A stretch of 64,000 bases of DNA. Origin: Thermococcus paralvinellae (lineage in GTDB: Archaea; Methanobacteriota_B; Thermococci; Thermococcales; Thermococcaceae). The notes beneath the pieces were generated by a model. That model was not told the origin of the DNA. It worked only from the letters and a program-made list of their open reading frames with translations, and did no database searches. The stretch spans positions 1-64,000 of the forward strand of contig NZ_CP006965.1 of assembly GCF_000517445.1 (NCBI RefSeq), given 5' to 3'. Below, piece after piece: positions 37,497 through 47,716 of this stretch. How positions within the stretch are numbered: the first letter of the stretch is position 1; the number at the start of each line of letters is the position of its first letter. The position numbers and the translations under genes were made by a program.

Positions 37497-38579
37497 CTAA
37501 TTTATCGGCGTCCTTTCAACCTCAATTCTATCCCAAGTCGGATACTCCTCCAAGATATAAAACCTAACATCCCCCTCTATTGCATCAGCCAATTCAAGGG
37601 CAACTTCAATCGGCATTTCAATCCTTCTCTTTTTCCTGTTTAAGTAAAGCCACTCCTCTGGAACGTCAGCTTCTTCAACTAAAAGGTTGTAGAGCTCGTC
37701 CAAATCTTCATATTCCGCTATTGCAAACTTCAGCGTTCCATCTTCAGTTATCTCCATGTAAGGCTTAGCGACGTTTCTCGCCATCCTTTTCAGCCTGTTC
37801 TTGAGCTGAATCGCGTCCTTCAGCTTTGCAGTGCAGAGATGATAGCTAAGTGAGGTATTCTCTTCACCCCATCTGAGAATTTCAAGTCCGAGCTCTAAGC
37901 TCCCTTTAATTGCTGAACTCTCATTACTTATTGGTTGATATCCTCTGTTGATAAGCGCTCTCAGATTCGTCTCGCTGAACTCAAGCTCATTTATGTTTAG
38001 AAATTTAGCTCCAAGCTTATCTAAAAATTCTGCAAACCACCTTATTCTTTCCCCTTGTCCTGGAACAGCTGGAACTTCTCCGCCAACGTCCCAGTCAAAG
38101 TCAAAAGCGTTCTTTATGTTCTCAATCTCAACTTTGAAAAGCTTCGAGTTCGGATTAAATAAATCTGGGTGAAAGCGAATCTCATCTAAGCCAGCATCGT
38201 AAAGCTTCTTCAAATTTTCCTTTGTTGCTAAAACCCCAGTGGTGTAGAGATGGACGTGGAACTTTTTGCCAAAATTCTCCTTCAAAACTTTGATGTATTC
38301 TACTGTTCTATCCAGCCTCGCCAGAGGGTCTCCTCCGGTAACTCCAGCTCCTAAAGCTTCTTGGATTTTAGCTTCTTCTATAATGTCATCTATGCTTTTT
38401 ATGGGTCTCTCATTTGCATAAGCTACATCCTCTCTACGCCAAGGGCTAAGAGGACAGTAGAAGCAGTCTCTTGGACATACACCTGTAGTAAAAAGCACTA
38501 ACTTGGCCCCTTTAACACAGAGCTTGCATCCCTCGGGTAACTCACCAACGACATATGAGTAATACCTGCTCTCTCTCAT
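37497..38579 (-). CDS. Radical SAM protein (PflA-like)
   Basis: The 360-residue protein has the radical SAM motif CPRDCFYCPLSPW (Cys34-Cys38-Cys41 region), preceded by an additional Cys pair GCKLCVKGAKLV, and the GGDPL element (GVTGGDPLARLDRTVEYI) used for SAM binding. It also has EIRFHPDLF and INELEFSETN in the barrel, as in the archaeal PflA-like group. The reaction is not known. It follows the 147-residue protein and rqcH at 10-nt and overlapping distances, so it is probably in the same operon. Confidence 0.85.
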   Translation of the reverse strand: MRESRYYSYVVGELPEGCKLCVKGAKLVLFTTGVCPRDCFYCPLSPWRREDVAYANERPIKSIDDIIEEAKIQEALGAGVTGGDPLARLDRTVEYIKVLKENFGKKFHVHLYTTGVLATKENLKKLYDAGLDEIRFHPDLFNPNSKLFKVEIENIKNAFDFDWDVGGEVPAVPGQGERIRWFAEFLDKLGAKFLNINELEFSETNLRALINRGYQPISNESSAIKGSLELGLEILRWGEENTSLSYHLCTAKLKDAIQLKNRLKRMARNVAKPYMEITEDGTLKFAIAEYEDLDELYNLLVEEADVPEEWLYLNRKKRRIEMPIEVALELADAIEGDVRFYILEEYPTWDRIEVERTPIN

Positions 38580-38588
38580 TTTATCACC

Positions 38589-39032
38589 TTATGCCACATC
38601 AACCTGCTCATAATGCGGTAGATCTTTCTTGTGCCTTATGAGCATTTCGTAGAAAAACTCCTTCATGTCGGGGCTCATGTCATCATCCATCAGCAAATCA
38701 GCTTTTCCTTTGTATCCGCTCTTTTCTGCCTCTTGTATCAAATTGTTTAGAACTGGTATAAGTTGTTGGATTAATGCTCTTACAAGTTCTGGATACGCAT
38801 CTTCATCAATTTCCTCATCGCTCTCAAGACCGAGGTAAATTATGTATCCTTTCATCTGCAAAGCTAAGACAAATTCAGTCTCTGTTATCTCAACAAATGA
38901 GAAGTTGTAGCTCTTTGAATCAGTTCTTGCAAGCATAACTCCCTTAATTGAAAGCGTAACAATATCATCGTCAATTTCAAAGATTAGATCTTTAGCTAAG
39001 TCTCTCTGAACTATTGCATAGAGGTTTATCAT
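38589..39032 (-). CDS. Conserved hypothetical protein between rqcH and radical SAM gene
   Basis: The 147-residue protein is acidic and soluble (MINLYAIVQRDLAKDLIFEI, then VEITETEFVLALQMKGYIIY and a C-terminal MSPDMKEFFYEMLIRHKKDL). I do not recognise a domain. Its ATG overlaps the rqcH stop (ATGA), and it is followed after 9 nt by the radical SAM gene, so the three are likely translated together. A link to ribosome quality control is inference from this position only. Confidence 0.7.
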   Translation of the reverse strand: MINLYAIVQRDLAKDLIFEIDDDIVTLSIKGVMLARTDSKSYNFSFVEITETEFVLALQMKGYIIYLGLESDEEIDEDAYPELVRALIQQLIPVLNNLIQEAEKSGYKGKADLLMDDDMSPDMKEFFYEMLIRHKKDLPHYEQVDVA

Positions 39033-40981
39033 TCCACCACCTCCACTATATCCCCTTCTCCCGGCGGCAGAATTGCCATTAAATCTTCTTCAGCAACCTT
39101 ATATCCCCATCTTTCAAGAATCTTCTTAATCTTCTTCACAAGCTCGCTCTTCTTCAAGTCGCCGGGTCTTATTACAATGTATCTCTTTGTGTGGGCTTTA
39201 ACAGCATCAACTGGGCCGCACATTACCAAATCTTCTCCCTCGTAGTTTATTACCCCAACTGCCAGCTTGAGGGGAATTCCGTGATACCAGTTTCTCTTTC
39301 CATAAACCATAAATGCACCTTTGCCAAGATACTCTCCGCTTGGAGCTTTCTTTGTAACTTGATTTGGATACGCCCAGTAGGCATCTGCTGAATAAACGCC
39401 TTCGCTCCATGCTTTTGACATTGAAACGGCAAACTGACATGCCTCAAATATAGTCTTTTCACTCGCTTTTTGTCCGTCTTTGATTACAATGTGAGGTGCT
39501 CCGTGAACATCAGCGTGACAATACAAGTCATTTTCGTCCATGTGCTTTTTAACTACCATTTCATTGGTTGTTGCATCCTTCCCTCCTATAACGAGAAATC
39601 CTTCACTGCTTATAAACCATCTAAACTTTTCAAACCACTTCTTCTTTCTTTTCTCTAACTTTTTGACTTTGACCTCCTTTTTCATTTCTTCTTTAATCAG
39701 CTTTTCAATCTCTTGAAGTTTCTTCTTGGTGTCTTCATAAGCCTTCTTTGCTCCTTCGAGCTTGTGTTTGGCTTTTTTAGCTTTCTCATAATAAATCTCA
39801 GCATTTTCGCCAATACTTTTGTTGAGATACAGCCTAATTTTCTTGCCATCAATTTCAATTGTGACAGCCTTTTCCTTGGGGTCTATTGATTTAACCATCA
39901 GGGCTATCTTATTTCCAGCTTTCTTGCCTTCCTCTATGCGTTTTTTGAATTCTTCCCAGCCGAGCTTTTCAACAGCTTTTGAAAACTCTCTCAAAAGATT
40001 ATCAATGAAAGTGAAATTCGCATATATTAAATCGCCAAGCTCTTGATTTTTCTTCATCTCGGCTTCAAAGCCTTTCATCTGCTCTTCCTGCCTTCTAAGC
40101 GTTGCTAATATCTGCCTCTTTTTCTCTTCTAAACGCTTAGTTCTCTCAATTTTTGCTTTTTCCACGGTTATCTTTCCAAAGTACTCATCTAGGGCTTCGC
40201 TGAATGTTTTAAAGTATTTTTTCTCATAATTTTCATACCATTTGAGCTCAATTGGGACTACGTCAATCATTGTCCCATCTTTATATATGATGTTTGGCTT
40301 CTTTGGAGCGTTAAATACCTCTTTCATCTTCTCAAAAATCAGTTTAAGCTCCTCTTCGCTCAGCTTGTTTGCTTTCTTTTTCTTGTCAATTTCAGCTCTC
40401 AGAAGAATTTCCTCTGCGTAGAGACCTCCCATGTTCAGCTTTCTTGCCAGTGCCCTTACAATCTCAACGTCTTCGCTTTTAATTAATTCAAGGAATCTTT
40501 CCCAGCTCACTTCTACAGGGCTCTCCCTTGCTGGGGGGAGTTTATACTCATGCTTTGGCTTTATTGCTCTGTCTCTAAATTCCTCATACCTCAAAGCGCC
40601 AATGATAATGTTGTTTTCATCAACTAGAACTATATTTCCTCTCCTAAAGAGCTCAGCTATGAGGGTATAGTTCCCAACCTTAATCTTTACAATTCTGTCA
40701 AAGTCATGCTGCTCAATATCATCAAAAAAGCCGCCGCTTAAGTGTTTGCGGAGAAGCATCGTGAACGATGAAGGCATCTTTGGAGCTTCTTTTATGTAGC
40801 TCGTCAAGTGAATTCTTTTGCCAGCCTCAATGATTAAATCTTTTCTCCCCTCGCCTGCTTTGTGGAGCTTAATCCTAATCTCACTCTCGTCATGATAAAT
40901 CTTGTCAATTCTCGCGCCTTTAAGGGACTTAAGCTCTTCAACTATGTATTTGATGTCAACGCTGCTCATTTCTTCTTTCAT
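39029..40981 (-). CDS. rqcH: RqcH/NEMF-type ribosome quality control protein (NFACT)
   Basis: The protein of about 650 residues has the NFACT-N domain (SSVDIKYIVEELKSLKGARI), a helix-hairpin-helix region, a long coiled coil (residues 280-450, KRLEEKKRQILATLRRQEEQ) and the NFACT-R/DUF814 domain (WFISSEGFLVIGGKDATTNE, MDENDLYCHADVHGAPHIVI). Homologues (Rqc2/NEMF in eukaryotes, RqcH in bacteria) bind stalled large subunits and direct alanine tailing. The ATG at 40981 with GGTGAGACTT upstream is chosen; a GTG at 40990 sits inside that site. Confidence 0.92.
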   Translation of the reverse strand: MKEEMSSVDIKYIVEELKSLKGARIDKIYHDESEIRIKLHKAGEGRKDLIIEAGKRIHLTSYIKEAPKMPSSFTMLLRKHLSGGFFDDIEQHDFDRIVKIKVGNYTLIAELFRRGNIVLVDENNIIIGALRYEEFRDRAIKPKHEYKLPPARESPVEVSWERFLELIKSEDVEIVRALARKLNMGGLYAEEILLRAEIDKKKKANKLSEEELKLIFEKMKEVFNAPKKPNIIYKDGTMIDVVPIELKWYENYEKKYFKTFSEALDEYFGKITVEKAKIERTKRLEEKKRQILATLRRQEEQMKGFEAEMKKNQELGDLIYANFTFIDNLLREFSKAVEKLGWEEFKKRIEEGKKAGNKIALMVKSIDPKEKAVTIEIDGKKIRLYLNKSIGENAEIYYEKAKKAKHKLEGAKKAYEDTKKKLQEIEKLIKEEMKKEVKVKKLEKRKKKWFEKFRWFISSEGFLVIGGKDATTNEMVVKKHMDENDLYCHADVHGAPHIVIKDGQKASEKTIFEACQFAVSMSKAWSEGVYSADAYWAYPNQVTKKAPSGEYLGKGAFMVYGKRNWYHGIPLKLAVGVINYEGEDLVMCGPVDAVKAHTKRYIVIRPGDLKKSELVKKIKKILERWGYKVAEEDLMAILPPGEGDIVEVVE

Positions 40982-41145
40982 AAGTCTCACCTAAGGGGAA
41001 TCTGCTGGAGACAATATAAACTTTAGGAGAATTATTTCACCACCATAAACCATTTTTAAGCTATAAAAGGCATTTCCATTCCGAAATTGTTAAATACTCA
41101 AAAATAATTAATGATCAATGAAATTTAAGCTTGGAGGTGTATTTT

Positions 41146-42849
41146 ATGGTGAGGGGATATTTTACGTTTGTACTGCACACTCACATCCCTTATGTGAGAC
41201 AGCACGGCAAATGGCCGTTTGGAGAAGAGTGGATATTTGAAGCGATAGCAGAGAGTTATATCCCTCTTTTAATGGAATTTGAGCGCTTAAAAAAGAAAGG
41301 TGTTGAGTTTCAACTGGTTATCGGGATAACACCGATTTTAGCGGAGCAGCTTGCTGATGAGTATATGAAAGCTGAGTTTGAGGAATATATGGAGAGGAAG
41401 CTCAACGCTATGCGTGAGGATTTGAAGAAGTTTAAAGACGCTAAGTTAAAGAAAGCTGTCGAATACATGCTCAATTACTTTGAAGAAGTCTTTGAGTATT
41501 GGAAGAGCATCAATGGTGACATAATTGGGAAATTCAAGCAGTTTCAGGATGAGGGATACATCGAAATCATAACTTCGGCAGCAACTCACGGTTATCTGCC
41601 TCTCTTGGGAAGAGATGAAGCAATTGAAGGCCAGCTCATAAATGGAATATTAACTTATGAGAAGCACTTTGGAAGAAAGCCAAATGGTATATGGCTCCCA
41701 GAATGTGCCTATCGTCCAGAAGGCTTTTGGCAGAGCCCAAGCAGTGGAGAAATTTTGTGGAGAAAAGGTTTGGAGAAGTTCTTGGAAAAGTACAACCTTA
41801 AGTTCTTTTTTGTTGAAAGTCATCTCATTGATGAAGGGCCTGCAAGCTTTGGTTATGGAAAAATCCTTCCAGCCAAGACTCCGAAATCAACGTTGAGACC
41901 ATACTTCATAAAAGGCACAAACATAGCGGTCTTTGCAAGGAACAGGGAAACAGGGTTGCAGGTTTGGAGTGCTGATATTGGATATCCTGGAGATTTCTGG
42001 TACAGAGAATTTCACAAGAAAGCAGAGAAGAGCGGAGGTCAGTACTGGCGTGTTACTGGAAAGCATATTGATTTAGGGGATAAAGAGCCCTATGTTCCAG
42101 AAAAAGCTTTGGAGAGAGTAGAAGAACATGCAAGGCACTTCGTTAGTTTGGTGAAGGAATTGCTTGAAAACTATGAGAAAGAGACGGGAGAGAAAGGCAT
42201 AATAGTTGCTCCATATGATACTGAGCTCTTTGGTCATTGGTGGTTTGAAGGCGTCAAGTGGCTTGGCCGTGTATTGGAGTTAATGAGCGAAGAAGGAATA
42301 GAAACAACTACGATTTCAAGATTCCTTGAGAGTTATAAAGGGGAGAGGTATGAGATAGAACTCCCAGAAGGTTCATGGGGAATGTACGGAACCCATTACA
42401 CATGGTGGAATCCTGAGGTTGAATGGATGTGGGGACACATACACAAAGCCGAGGACAGAATGGTTGCTTTAGTGAGCAAATACCTCCATGAAGATGAGTT
42501 TGGGGATAGGGTCTTAGAGCAGCTTGGAAGGGAGCTTTTGCTGATTGAGAGCAGTGATTGGCCATTCCTTATAACAACTGCTCAGGCTAAAGAGTATGGA
42601 AAGAGGAGACTCCTTGAGCATGTAAATGCCTTCCACCGTCTGGCAAATGCCTTGGAGGAGTACTTTAAGAATAATGAATTCAAGGAGATGAAATTCCTAG
42701 AGGAGATTGAGGAGAAAGACAATCCATTTCATCCGATAAACATTGAGGTCTATGTCAGTGAAGAACCTCCCACTCTTCCTGAATACATAGAACCTCCAGA
42801 GGTTCCAGAAGAAAAAGAGAGTTTCAAGGAAAAGAAAAATCTGGAATAA
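41146..42849 (+). CDS. GH57 1,4-alpha-glucan branching enzyme
   Basis: The 567-residue protein has all GH57 branching-enzyme regions: FTFVLHTHIPYVR (region 1, His11 and His13), nucleophile GIWLPECAY (Glu186), FVESHLID and the acid/base region APYDTELFGHWW, plus WGMYGTHYTWWNPEVEWMW. It closely resembles the Thermococcus kodakarensis enzyme, but it ends in an acidic linker-like tail (PEVPEEKESFKEKKNLE) without the helix-hairpin-helix repeats found at the C-terminus of that enzyme. The ATG at 41146 follows GGAGGTG at 41131-41137. It makes alpha-1,6 branches in glycogen-like storage polymer. Confidence 0.9.
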   Translation: MVRGYFTFVLHTHIPYVRQHGKWPFGEEWIFEAIAESYIPLLMEFERLKKKGVEFQLVIGITPILAEQLADEYMKAEFEEYMERKLNAMREDLKKFKDAKLKKAVEYMLNYFEEVFEYWKSINGDIIGKFKQFQDEGYIEIITSAATHGYLPLLGRDEAIEGQLINGILTYEKHFGRKPNGIWLPECAYRPEGFWQSPSSGEILWRKGLEKFLEKYNLKFFFVESHLIDEGPASFGYGKILPAKTPKSTLRPYFIKGTNIAVFARNRETGLQVWSADIGYPGDFWYREFHKKAEKSGGQYWRVTGKHIDLGDKEPYVPEKALERVEEHARHFVSLVKELLENYEKETGEKGIIVAPYDTELFGHWWFEGVKWLGRVLELMSEEGIETTTISRFLESYKGERYEIELPEGSWGMYGTHYTWWNPEVEWMWGHIHKAEDRMVALVSKYLHEDEFGDRVLEQLGRELLLIESSDWPFLITTAQAKEYGKRRLLEHVNAFHRLANALEEYFKNNEFKEMKFLEEIEEKDNPFHPINIEVYVSEEPPTLPEYIEPPEVPEEKESFKEKKNLE

Positions 42850-42949
42850 AGACGATTGAAGATTTGAGTCAAATTTAAATAAATCTCCCCTTTTTCTTAA
42901 GTCTTTGCAAAATCTTTATTGTAAAAAGGAAACCTTTATCTTTATCTAA

Positions 42950-44016
<1,067 letters not shown>

Positions 44017-44056
44017 AAAATACACCTCCTAAATTTAAAAAGGAAAAGAAGAGGCT

Positions 44057-44167
44057 TTAAGCCTTTTGCTGTTGCTCAGCCTTGAGGAGCTTGGTAATGC
44101 TCCAGTACATCATGAAAAATATTGAACCCCATGCAAAGAGTAGGAAAGCTAAAGCACTGGCCTTCAT
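44057..44167 (-). CDS. MetS-like small subunit of NSS transporter, 36 residues
   Basis: The 36-residue frame (MKASALAFLLFAWGSIFFMM followed by YWSITKLLKAEQQQKA) has one transmembrane helix and a short basic, Gln-rich tail. It lies 11 nt downstream of the NSS-family transporter and has a strong ribosome binding site (GGTGGTGAAAA). This is the layout of MetP/MetS-type transporters, in which a tiny membrane protein accompanies the NSS subunit and is needed for activity in Corynebacterium. It is too short for standard gene finders. The peptide pattern (small residues, TrpGlySer, MetMetTyrTrp) is typical. Confidence 0.8.
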   Translation of the reverse strand: MKASALAFLLFAWGSIFFMMYWSITKLLKAEQQQKA

Positions 44168-44178
44168 TTTTCACCACC

Positions 44179-45765
44179 TCACACCTTGATGATGACTTCG
44201 TTCTTCTCAAGCTCTTCTCCGTACTTCTTCTTGATTGCTAAGTATGCTTCGATAGCACCAATGATGAGGATTATGAGGATTACTATTCTTGCTTTAAGGA
44301 CTAGTGGCACTGCATCTGGGTATGCACCACCAAGGACATTCTCGACATAAGCTTTTGAGACGTGGAAGCTTAACGCACCCATGCTGTAGTAGTCCTTTGT
44401 GTTTCCAATGAGCAATATGGCCATGAATATTGGGGCGATGTACATTATAATTGGCTTGAACCACTCTGGAACGTTGATAAATGCACCCTTGTGGAGCTCC
44501 TCCCAGAAGTTGTCTGGCTTGAAGAGCCATACACCTACGATGACATCGAAGAATCCAAGTAGCACTAGGAAGTATGAACCAACCCACATGTCTAGCTCAC
44601 TCAGGTAGACTAAGCTGCTGTCTAATGCCACTGGCAGTCCGAGGAGGAACAGGAATACAAACACAACCCATGTACCAACTTTTCTGTCAATCTTTAGGTC
44701 TTCTTCAAGCATTGCAACCAGATAGTTGTATGTTGCGATGGCTGATGTGAACCCTGCGAACCAGAGTAAAAGGAACCACATTGCACCGAATATCCTTCCT
44801 CCAGGCATGTGCATGAAAACGTTTGGCAGTGCCATGTAAGCTAATCCGACACCACCCTTGACTGCTTGCTCTGGTCCTAAGTATGCGAATGCGATTGGGA
44901 TAGCTAATGAACCACCAAGGATAACCTCAGCAAACTCGTTAAGTGATACTGTTGCCAAACCGGAGAGAGCAACATCATCTTCTGGTCCAAGATAGCTGGC
45001 ATAGTTGTGAATGATACCCATACCTAAGCTTAACGTGAAGAATATCTGTCCTGCAGCAGCTAAGCTTATTTTGAAGAAGTTCTCCTTCAATGCTGTGAAG
45101 TTGGGTGTCCAAATGTATTCTAAACCTTTGATTGAGCTCCATTCTGGTTTAACTGGTGAACCAAGGGTTAAAGCTCTGATAACTAGTAAGATAGCAAATA
45201 CATACAACAGTGGCATCATTACCTTAACCCATCTCTCAATACCCTTGCTGACACCCTGTCCAACTGCTATGCCTAAGAGAACCATCGTTATACCCCAGAA
45301 GAATATGACTGCCTTGGTGTTTGCCACATAGCTTAGGAAGAACTGAACTGTGTCTTTTCCAAAGTAGGCTCCAGTTAAGCTGTAGTATGTGTAAGCAGCT
45401 GACCATCCGATAACTTGGTAGTAGTATGAGCTTAGCAATGATGAAACTGCGAATGCTAGCATACCGCCGATGATACCAAAGATTAATGCACCCTTTGGCT
45501 TTAGGCTTTCTCTTGCCATCAGGTAGAACATTGGTCCCAATGTACCGTGTCCGTATTTTCCACCGTATCTTCCTGTTGTCCACTCAATCCACATGACTGG
45601 AATTCCAAGGAAGAACAGTGCTATGAAATACGGTATCATGAAGGCACCGCCACCGTTGCTGGCAAGCTGGTAGGGGAATCTCCAGAAGTTACCGAGTCCT
45701 ATGGCGTTTCCCGCCATAGCTAAAATCAAACCAAGTTTGGTTGCCCATCTATCTCTTTGCTCCAT
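44179..45765 (-). CDS. Neurotransmitter:sodium symporter (NSS) family transporter
   Basis: The 528-residue protein has the LeuT-type fold of twelve helices and the NSS motifs LGLILAMAGNAIGLGNFWRF at helix 1 and GGGAFMIPYFIALFFLGIP at helices 2/3, with the helix 6 region FFTLSLGMGIIHNYASYLGP. It should import an amino acid such as methionine or alanine together with Na+. The small MetS-like gene follows at 11 nt. GGGGTGAAGC precedes the ATG. Its promoter lies in the long upstream region shared with the C/D RNA and gdhA. Confidence 0.92.
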   Translation of the reverse strand: MEQRDRWATKLGLILAMAGNAIGLGNFWRFPYQLASNGGGAFMIPYFIALFFLGIPVMWIEWTTGRYGGKYGHGTLGPMFYLMARESLKPKGALIFGIIGGMLAFAVSSLLSSYYYQVIGWSAAYTYYSLTGAYFGKDTVQFFLSYVANTKAVIFFWGITMVLLGIAVGQGVSKGIERWVKVMMPLLYVFAILLVIRALTLGSPVKPEWSSIKGLEYIWTPNFTALKENFFKISLAAAGQIFFTLSLGMGIIHNYASYLGPEDDVALSGLATVSLNEFAEVILGGSLAIPIAFAYLGPEQAVKGGVGLAYMALPNVFMHMPGGRIFGAMWFLLLWFAGFTSAIATYNYLVAMLEEDLKIDRKVGTWVVFVFLFLLGLPVALDSSLVYLSELDMWVGSYFLVLLGFFDVIVGVWLFKPDNFWEELHKGAFINVPEWFKPIIMYIAPIFMAILLIGNTKDYYSMGALSFHVSKAYVENVLGGAYPDAVPLVLKARIVILIILIIGAIEAYLAIKKKYGEELEKNEVIIKV

Positions 45766-46051
45766 AGTGCTTCACCCCAATCTTTATATACCAAAATACT
45801 GCAGCAATGCTCAAATATTTGCAATTACATTATACTCTTGTACCCATTAATAAAGCTTTCTCTTTTTTGATTTCGGCAAAAGACGATTTACTCAAGCTTA
45901 AAAGTAAGTAAATGGCATCTTTGTCATTTTTTCAATACCATAGAGAAAAGTAAAAGATTTTTGGTCTTTTCGGTGGGATTTCCAGACCGTTTCGATATTT
46001 GTTCAACTATATGCATAAAAACTTTTAACATTCAATCCATAATTCCGTACT
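45766..46051. promoter_or_regulatory. Promoter region upstream of NSS transporter, part of 600-nt intergenic
   Basis: This stretch contains no gene. It is AT-rich and carries TTTCGGCAAAAG (45871-45882) and CTTTTCGGTGGG (45966-45977), which look like diverged copies of the motif found three times closer to gdhA. A TATA-like TATGCATAAAAAC stretch (about 46011-46022) is placed suitably for the C/D RNA at 46052. No terminator-like hairpin was seen. Confidence 0.4.
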
Positions 46052-46109
46052 GCCCGATGATTGGAACGAGAGTGAGCTGAGCAATGATGACCGACTTCTC
46101 TCTGAGGGC
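46052..46109 (+). ncRNA. Box C/D guide sRNA (2'-O-methylation)
   Basis: The RNA has all parts in order: a terminal stem GCCC (46052-46055) / GGGC (46106-46109), C box CGATGA (46055-46060, imperfect), a 16-nt guide TTGGAACGAGAGTGAG, D' CTGA (46077-46080), C' ATGATGA (46084-46090, perfect), an 11-nt guide CCGACTTCTCT, and D CTGA (46102-46105). By the fifth-nucleotide rule the predicted methylation sites are in CUCA-C-UCUCGUUCC (D') and AGAG-A-AGUCGG (D). The target RNA was not identified. Length (58 nt) and layout are typical for Pyrococcus/Thermococcus. Confidence 0.8.
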
Positions 46110-46324
46110 TCATATTTTGTTATTTGTCAAAAAATTTCATATATTTGAAATTTTAGAGCATTAGTAATCTTTCATGTACATCGATGTATGTAAAATTAAA
46201 TCTTCAAGCGTTTTTTTCAGCCGAAAAGTTTTGGAAATTTTTTAGTTTTGGCTGAAATTTCCTTATATAACCTTTTGTTTAGAAATAAGAGTTTTCCAGG
46301 CTTTTTCGGCGAAAGGTTTATATA
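46110..46324 (+). promoter_or_regulatory. gdhA promoter with three operator-like motifs
   Basis: The TATA box TTTATATA is at 46317-46324 with GAAAGG in the BRE position. Immediately upstream is CTTTTTCGGCGAAAGG (46301-46316). Further up, TTTCAGCC (46215-46222) and GGCTGAAA (46250-46257) form an inverted repeat with arms of 8 nt; each arm belongs to a copy of a CTTTTCGGCTGAAA-like motif. The nearest copy abuts the BRE and could block factor binding. The protein recognising it is unknown. Confidence 0.55.
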
Positions 46325-46374
46325 GGTAATTGCCCAAAAATGTATCGCCAATCACCTAAATTGGAGGGATGAAC

Positions 46375-47637
46375 ATGGTTGAACAAGACCCATTTGAGAT
46401 TGCTGTTAAGCAACTTGAAAGAGCTGCTCAATATATGGACATAAGTGAAGAAGCTTTGGAATTTTTAAAGAGACCCCAAAGAATTCTTGAAGTAACAATT
46501 CCAGTTGAGATGGACGACGGTTCTGTCAAGGTCTTTACTGGTTTTAGAGTCCAATACAACTGGGCTCGTGGTCCAACAAAGGGTGGAATTAGATGGCACC
46601 CCGAGGAGACACTCAGTACTGTTAAGGCTCTCGCTGCTTGGATGACCTGGAAGACTGCTGTTATGGATCTCCCATATGGTGGAGGTAAGGGTGGTATAAT
46701 CTGTAATCCAAAGGAGCTCTCCGATAGAGAAAAGGAGAGACTTGCAAGAGGTTATATAAGAGCTATTTATGACATTATCAGCCCATACACAGACATTCCA
46801 GCTCCAGACGTTTACACTAACCCACAGATCATGGCTTGGATGATGGATGAGTATGAGATGATTTCAAGAAGAAAGACCCCAGCCTTCGGTATCATCACAG
46901 GTAAGCCACCAAGCGTTGGTGGTATAATAGCAAGAATGGACGCAACAGCTAGAGGTGGAGCCTTCACAGTCAGAGAGGCAGCCAAGGCTCTTGGATGGGA
47001 CACCCTCAAGGGCAAGACAATCGCAATCCAAGGTTATGGTAACGCTGGTTACTACATGGCCAAGATCATGAGCGAAGAGTATGGAATGAAGGTTGTTGCT
47101 GTCAGCGACAGCAGAGGTGGAATTTACAACCCAGATGGACTCAACGCTGACGAAGTCCTTGAGTGGAAGAAGAAGACTGGTAGCGTTAAGGACTTCCCAG
47201 GAGCAACAAACATCACAAACGAAGAGCTCTTAGAGCTTGAAGTTGATGTCCTTGCACCAGCTGCTATTGAGGAGGTCATCACTAAGAAGAACGCTGACAA
47301 CATCAAGGCAAAAATCATAGCGGAGCTTGCTAACGGTCCAACCACACCAGAGGCTGACGAGATACTCTTCGAGAAGGGCATTCTCGTAATCCCAGACTTC
47401 CTCTGTAACGCCGGTGGTGTTACAGTCAGCTACTTCGAGTGGATCCAGAACATAACCGGCGACTACTGGACAGTTGAAGAGACAAGAGCAAAGCTTGACA
47501 AGAAGATGACCAAGGCATTCTGGGACGTCTACAACACCCACAAGGAGAAGAACATCAACATGAGAGACGCAGCTTACGTCGTTGCCGTCAGCAGAGTTTA
47601 CCAGGCAATGCTCGACAGAGGATGGGTCAAGAAGTGA
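46375..47637 (+). CDS. gdhA: Glutamate dehydrogenase
   Basis: The 420-residue protein is a standard hexameric archaeal [23 protein letters not shown] at the start, the substrate region [13 protein letters not shown], the catalytic [14 protein letters not shown] with Lys, and the Rossmann element [15 protein letters not shown]. It converts glutamate to 2-oxoglutarate and ammonia with NAD(P). GGAGGG lies 6 nt before the ATG at 46375; an ATG at 46369 is directly adjacent to the binding site and is less likely. The gene uses a strongly biased codon set (many CTC, AAG, GAC, TAC), consistent with very high expression. It stands alone behind a strong promoter. Confidence 0.97.
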   Translation: MVEQDPFEIAVKQLERAAQYMDISEEALEFLKRPQRILEVTIPVEMDDGSVKVFTGFRVQYNWARGPTKGGIRWHPEETLSTVKALAAWMTWKTAVMDLPYGGGKGGIICNPKELSDREKERLARGYIRAIYDIISPYTDIPAPDVYTNPQIMAWMMDEYEMISRRKTPAFGIITGKPPSVGGIIARMDATARGGAFTVREAAKALGWDTLKGKTIAIQGYGNAGYYMAKIMSEEYGMKVVAVSDSRGGIYNPDGLNADEVLEWKKKTGSVKDFPGATNITNEELLELEVDVLAPAAIEEVITKKNADNIKAKIIAELANGPTTPEADEILFEKGILVIPDFLCNAGGVTVSYFEWIQNITGDYWTVEETRAKLDKKMTKAFWDVYNTHKEKNINMRDAAYVVAVSRVYQAMLDRGWVKK

Positions 47638-47670
47638 TCTTCTTCCTCTTTTCTTATTGTTCTTAGCTTA
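47638..47670 (+). terminator. T-rich terminator downstream of gdhA
   Basis: Following the TGA there are T-rich runs (CTTCTTCCTC, TTTTCTTATTGTTC), a usual archaeal termination signal on the plus strand. The opposite gene ends at 47717. Confidence 0.45.
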
Positions 47671-47716
47671 TGAAATTAGCTTTTCTTTAGGATTAACATA
47701 AAATCAAAGAGAGGAA

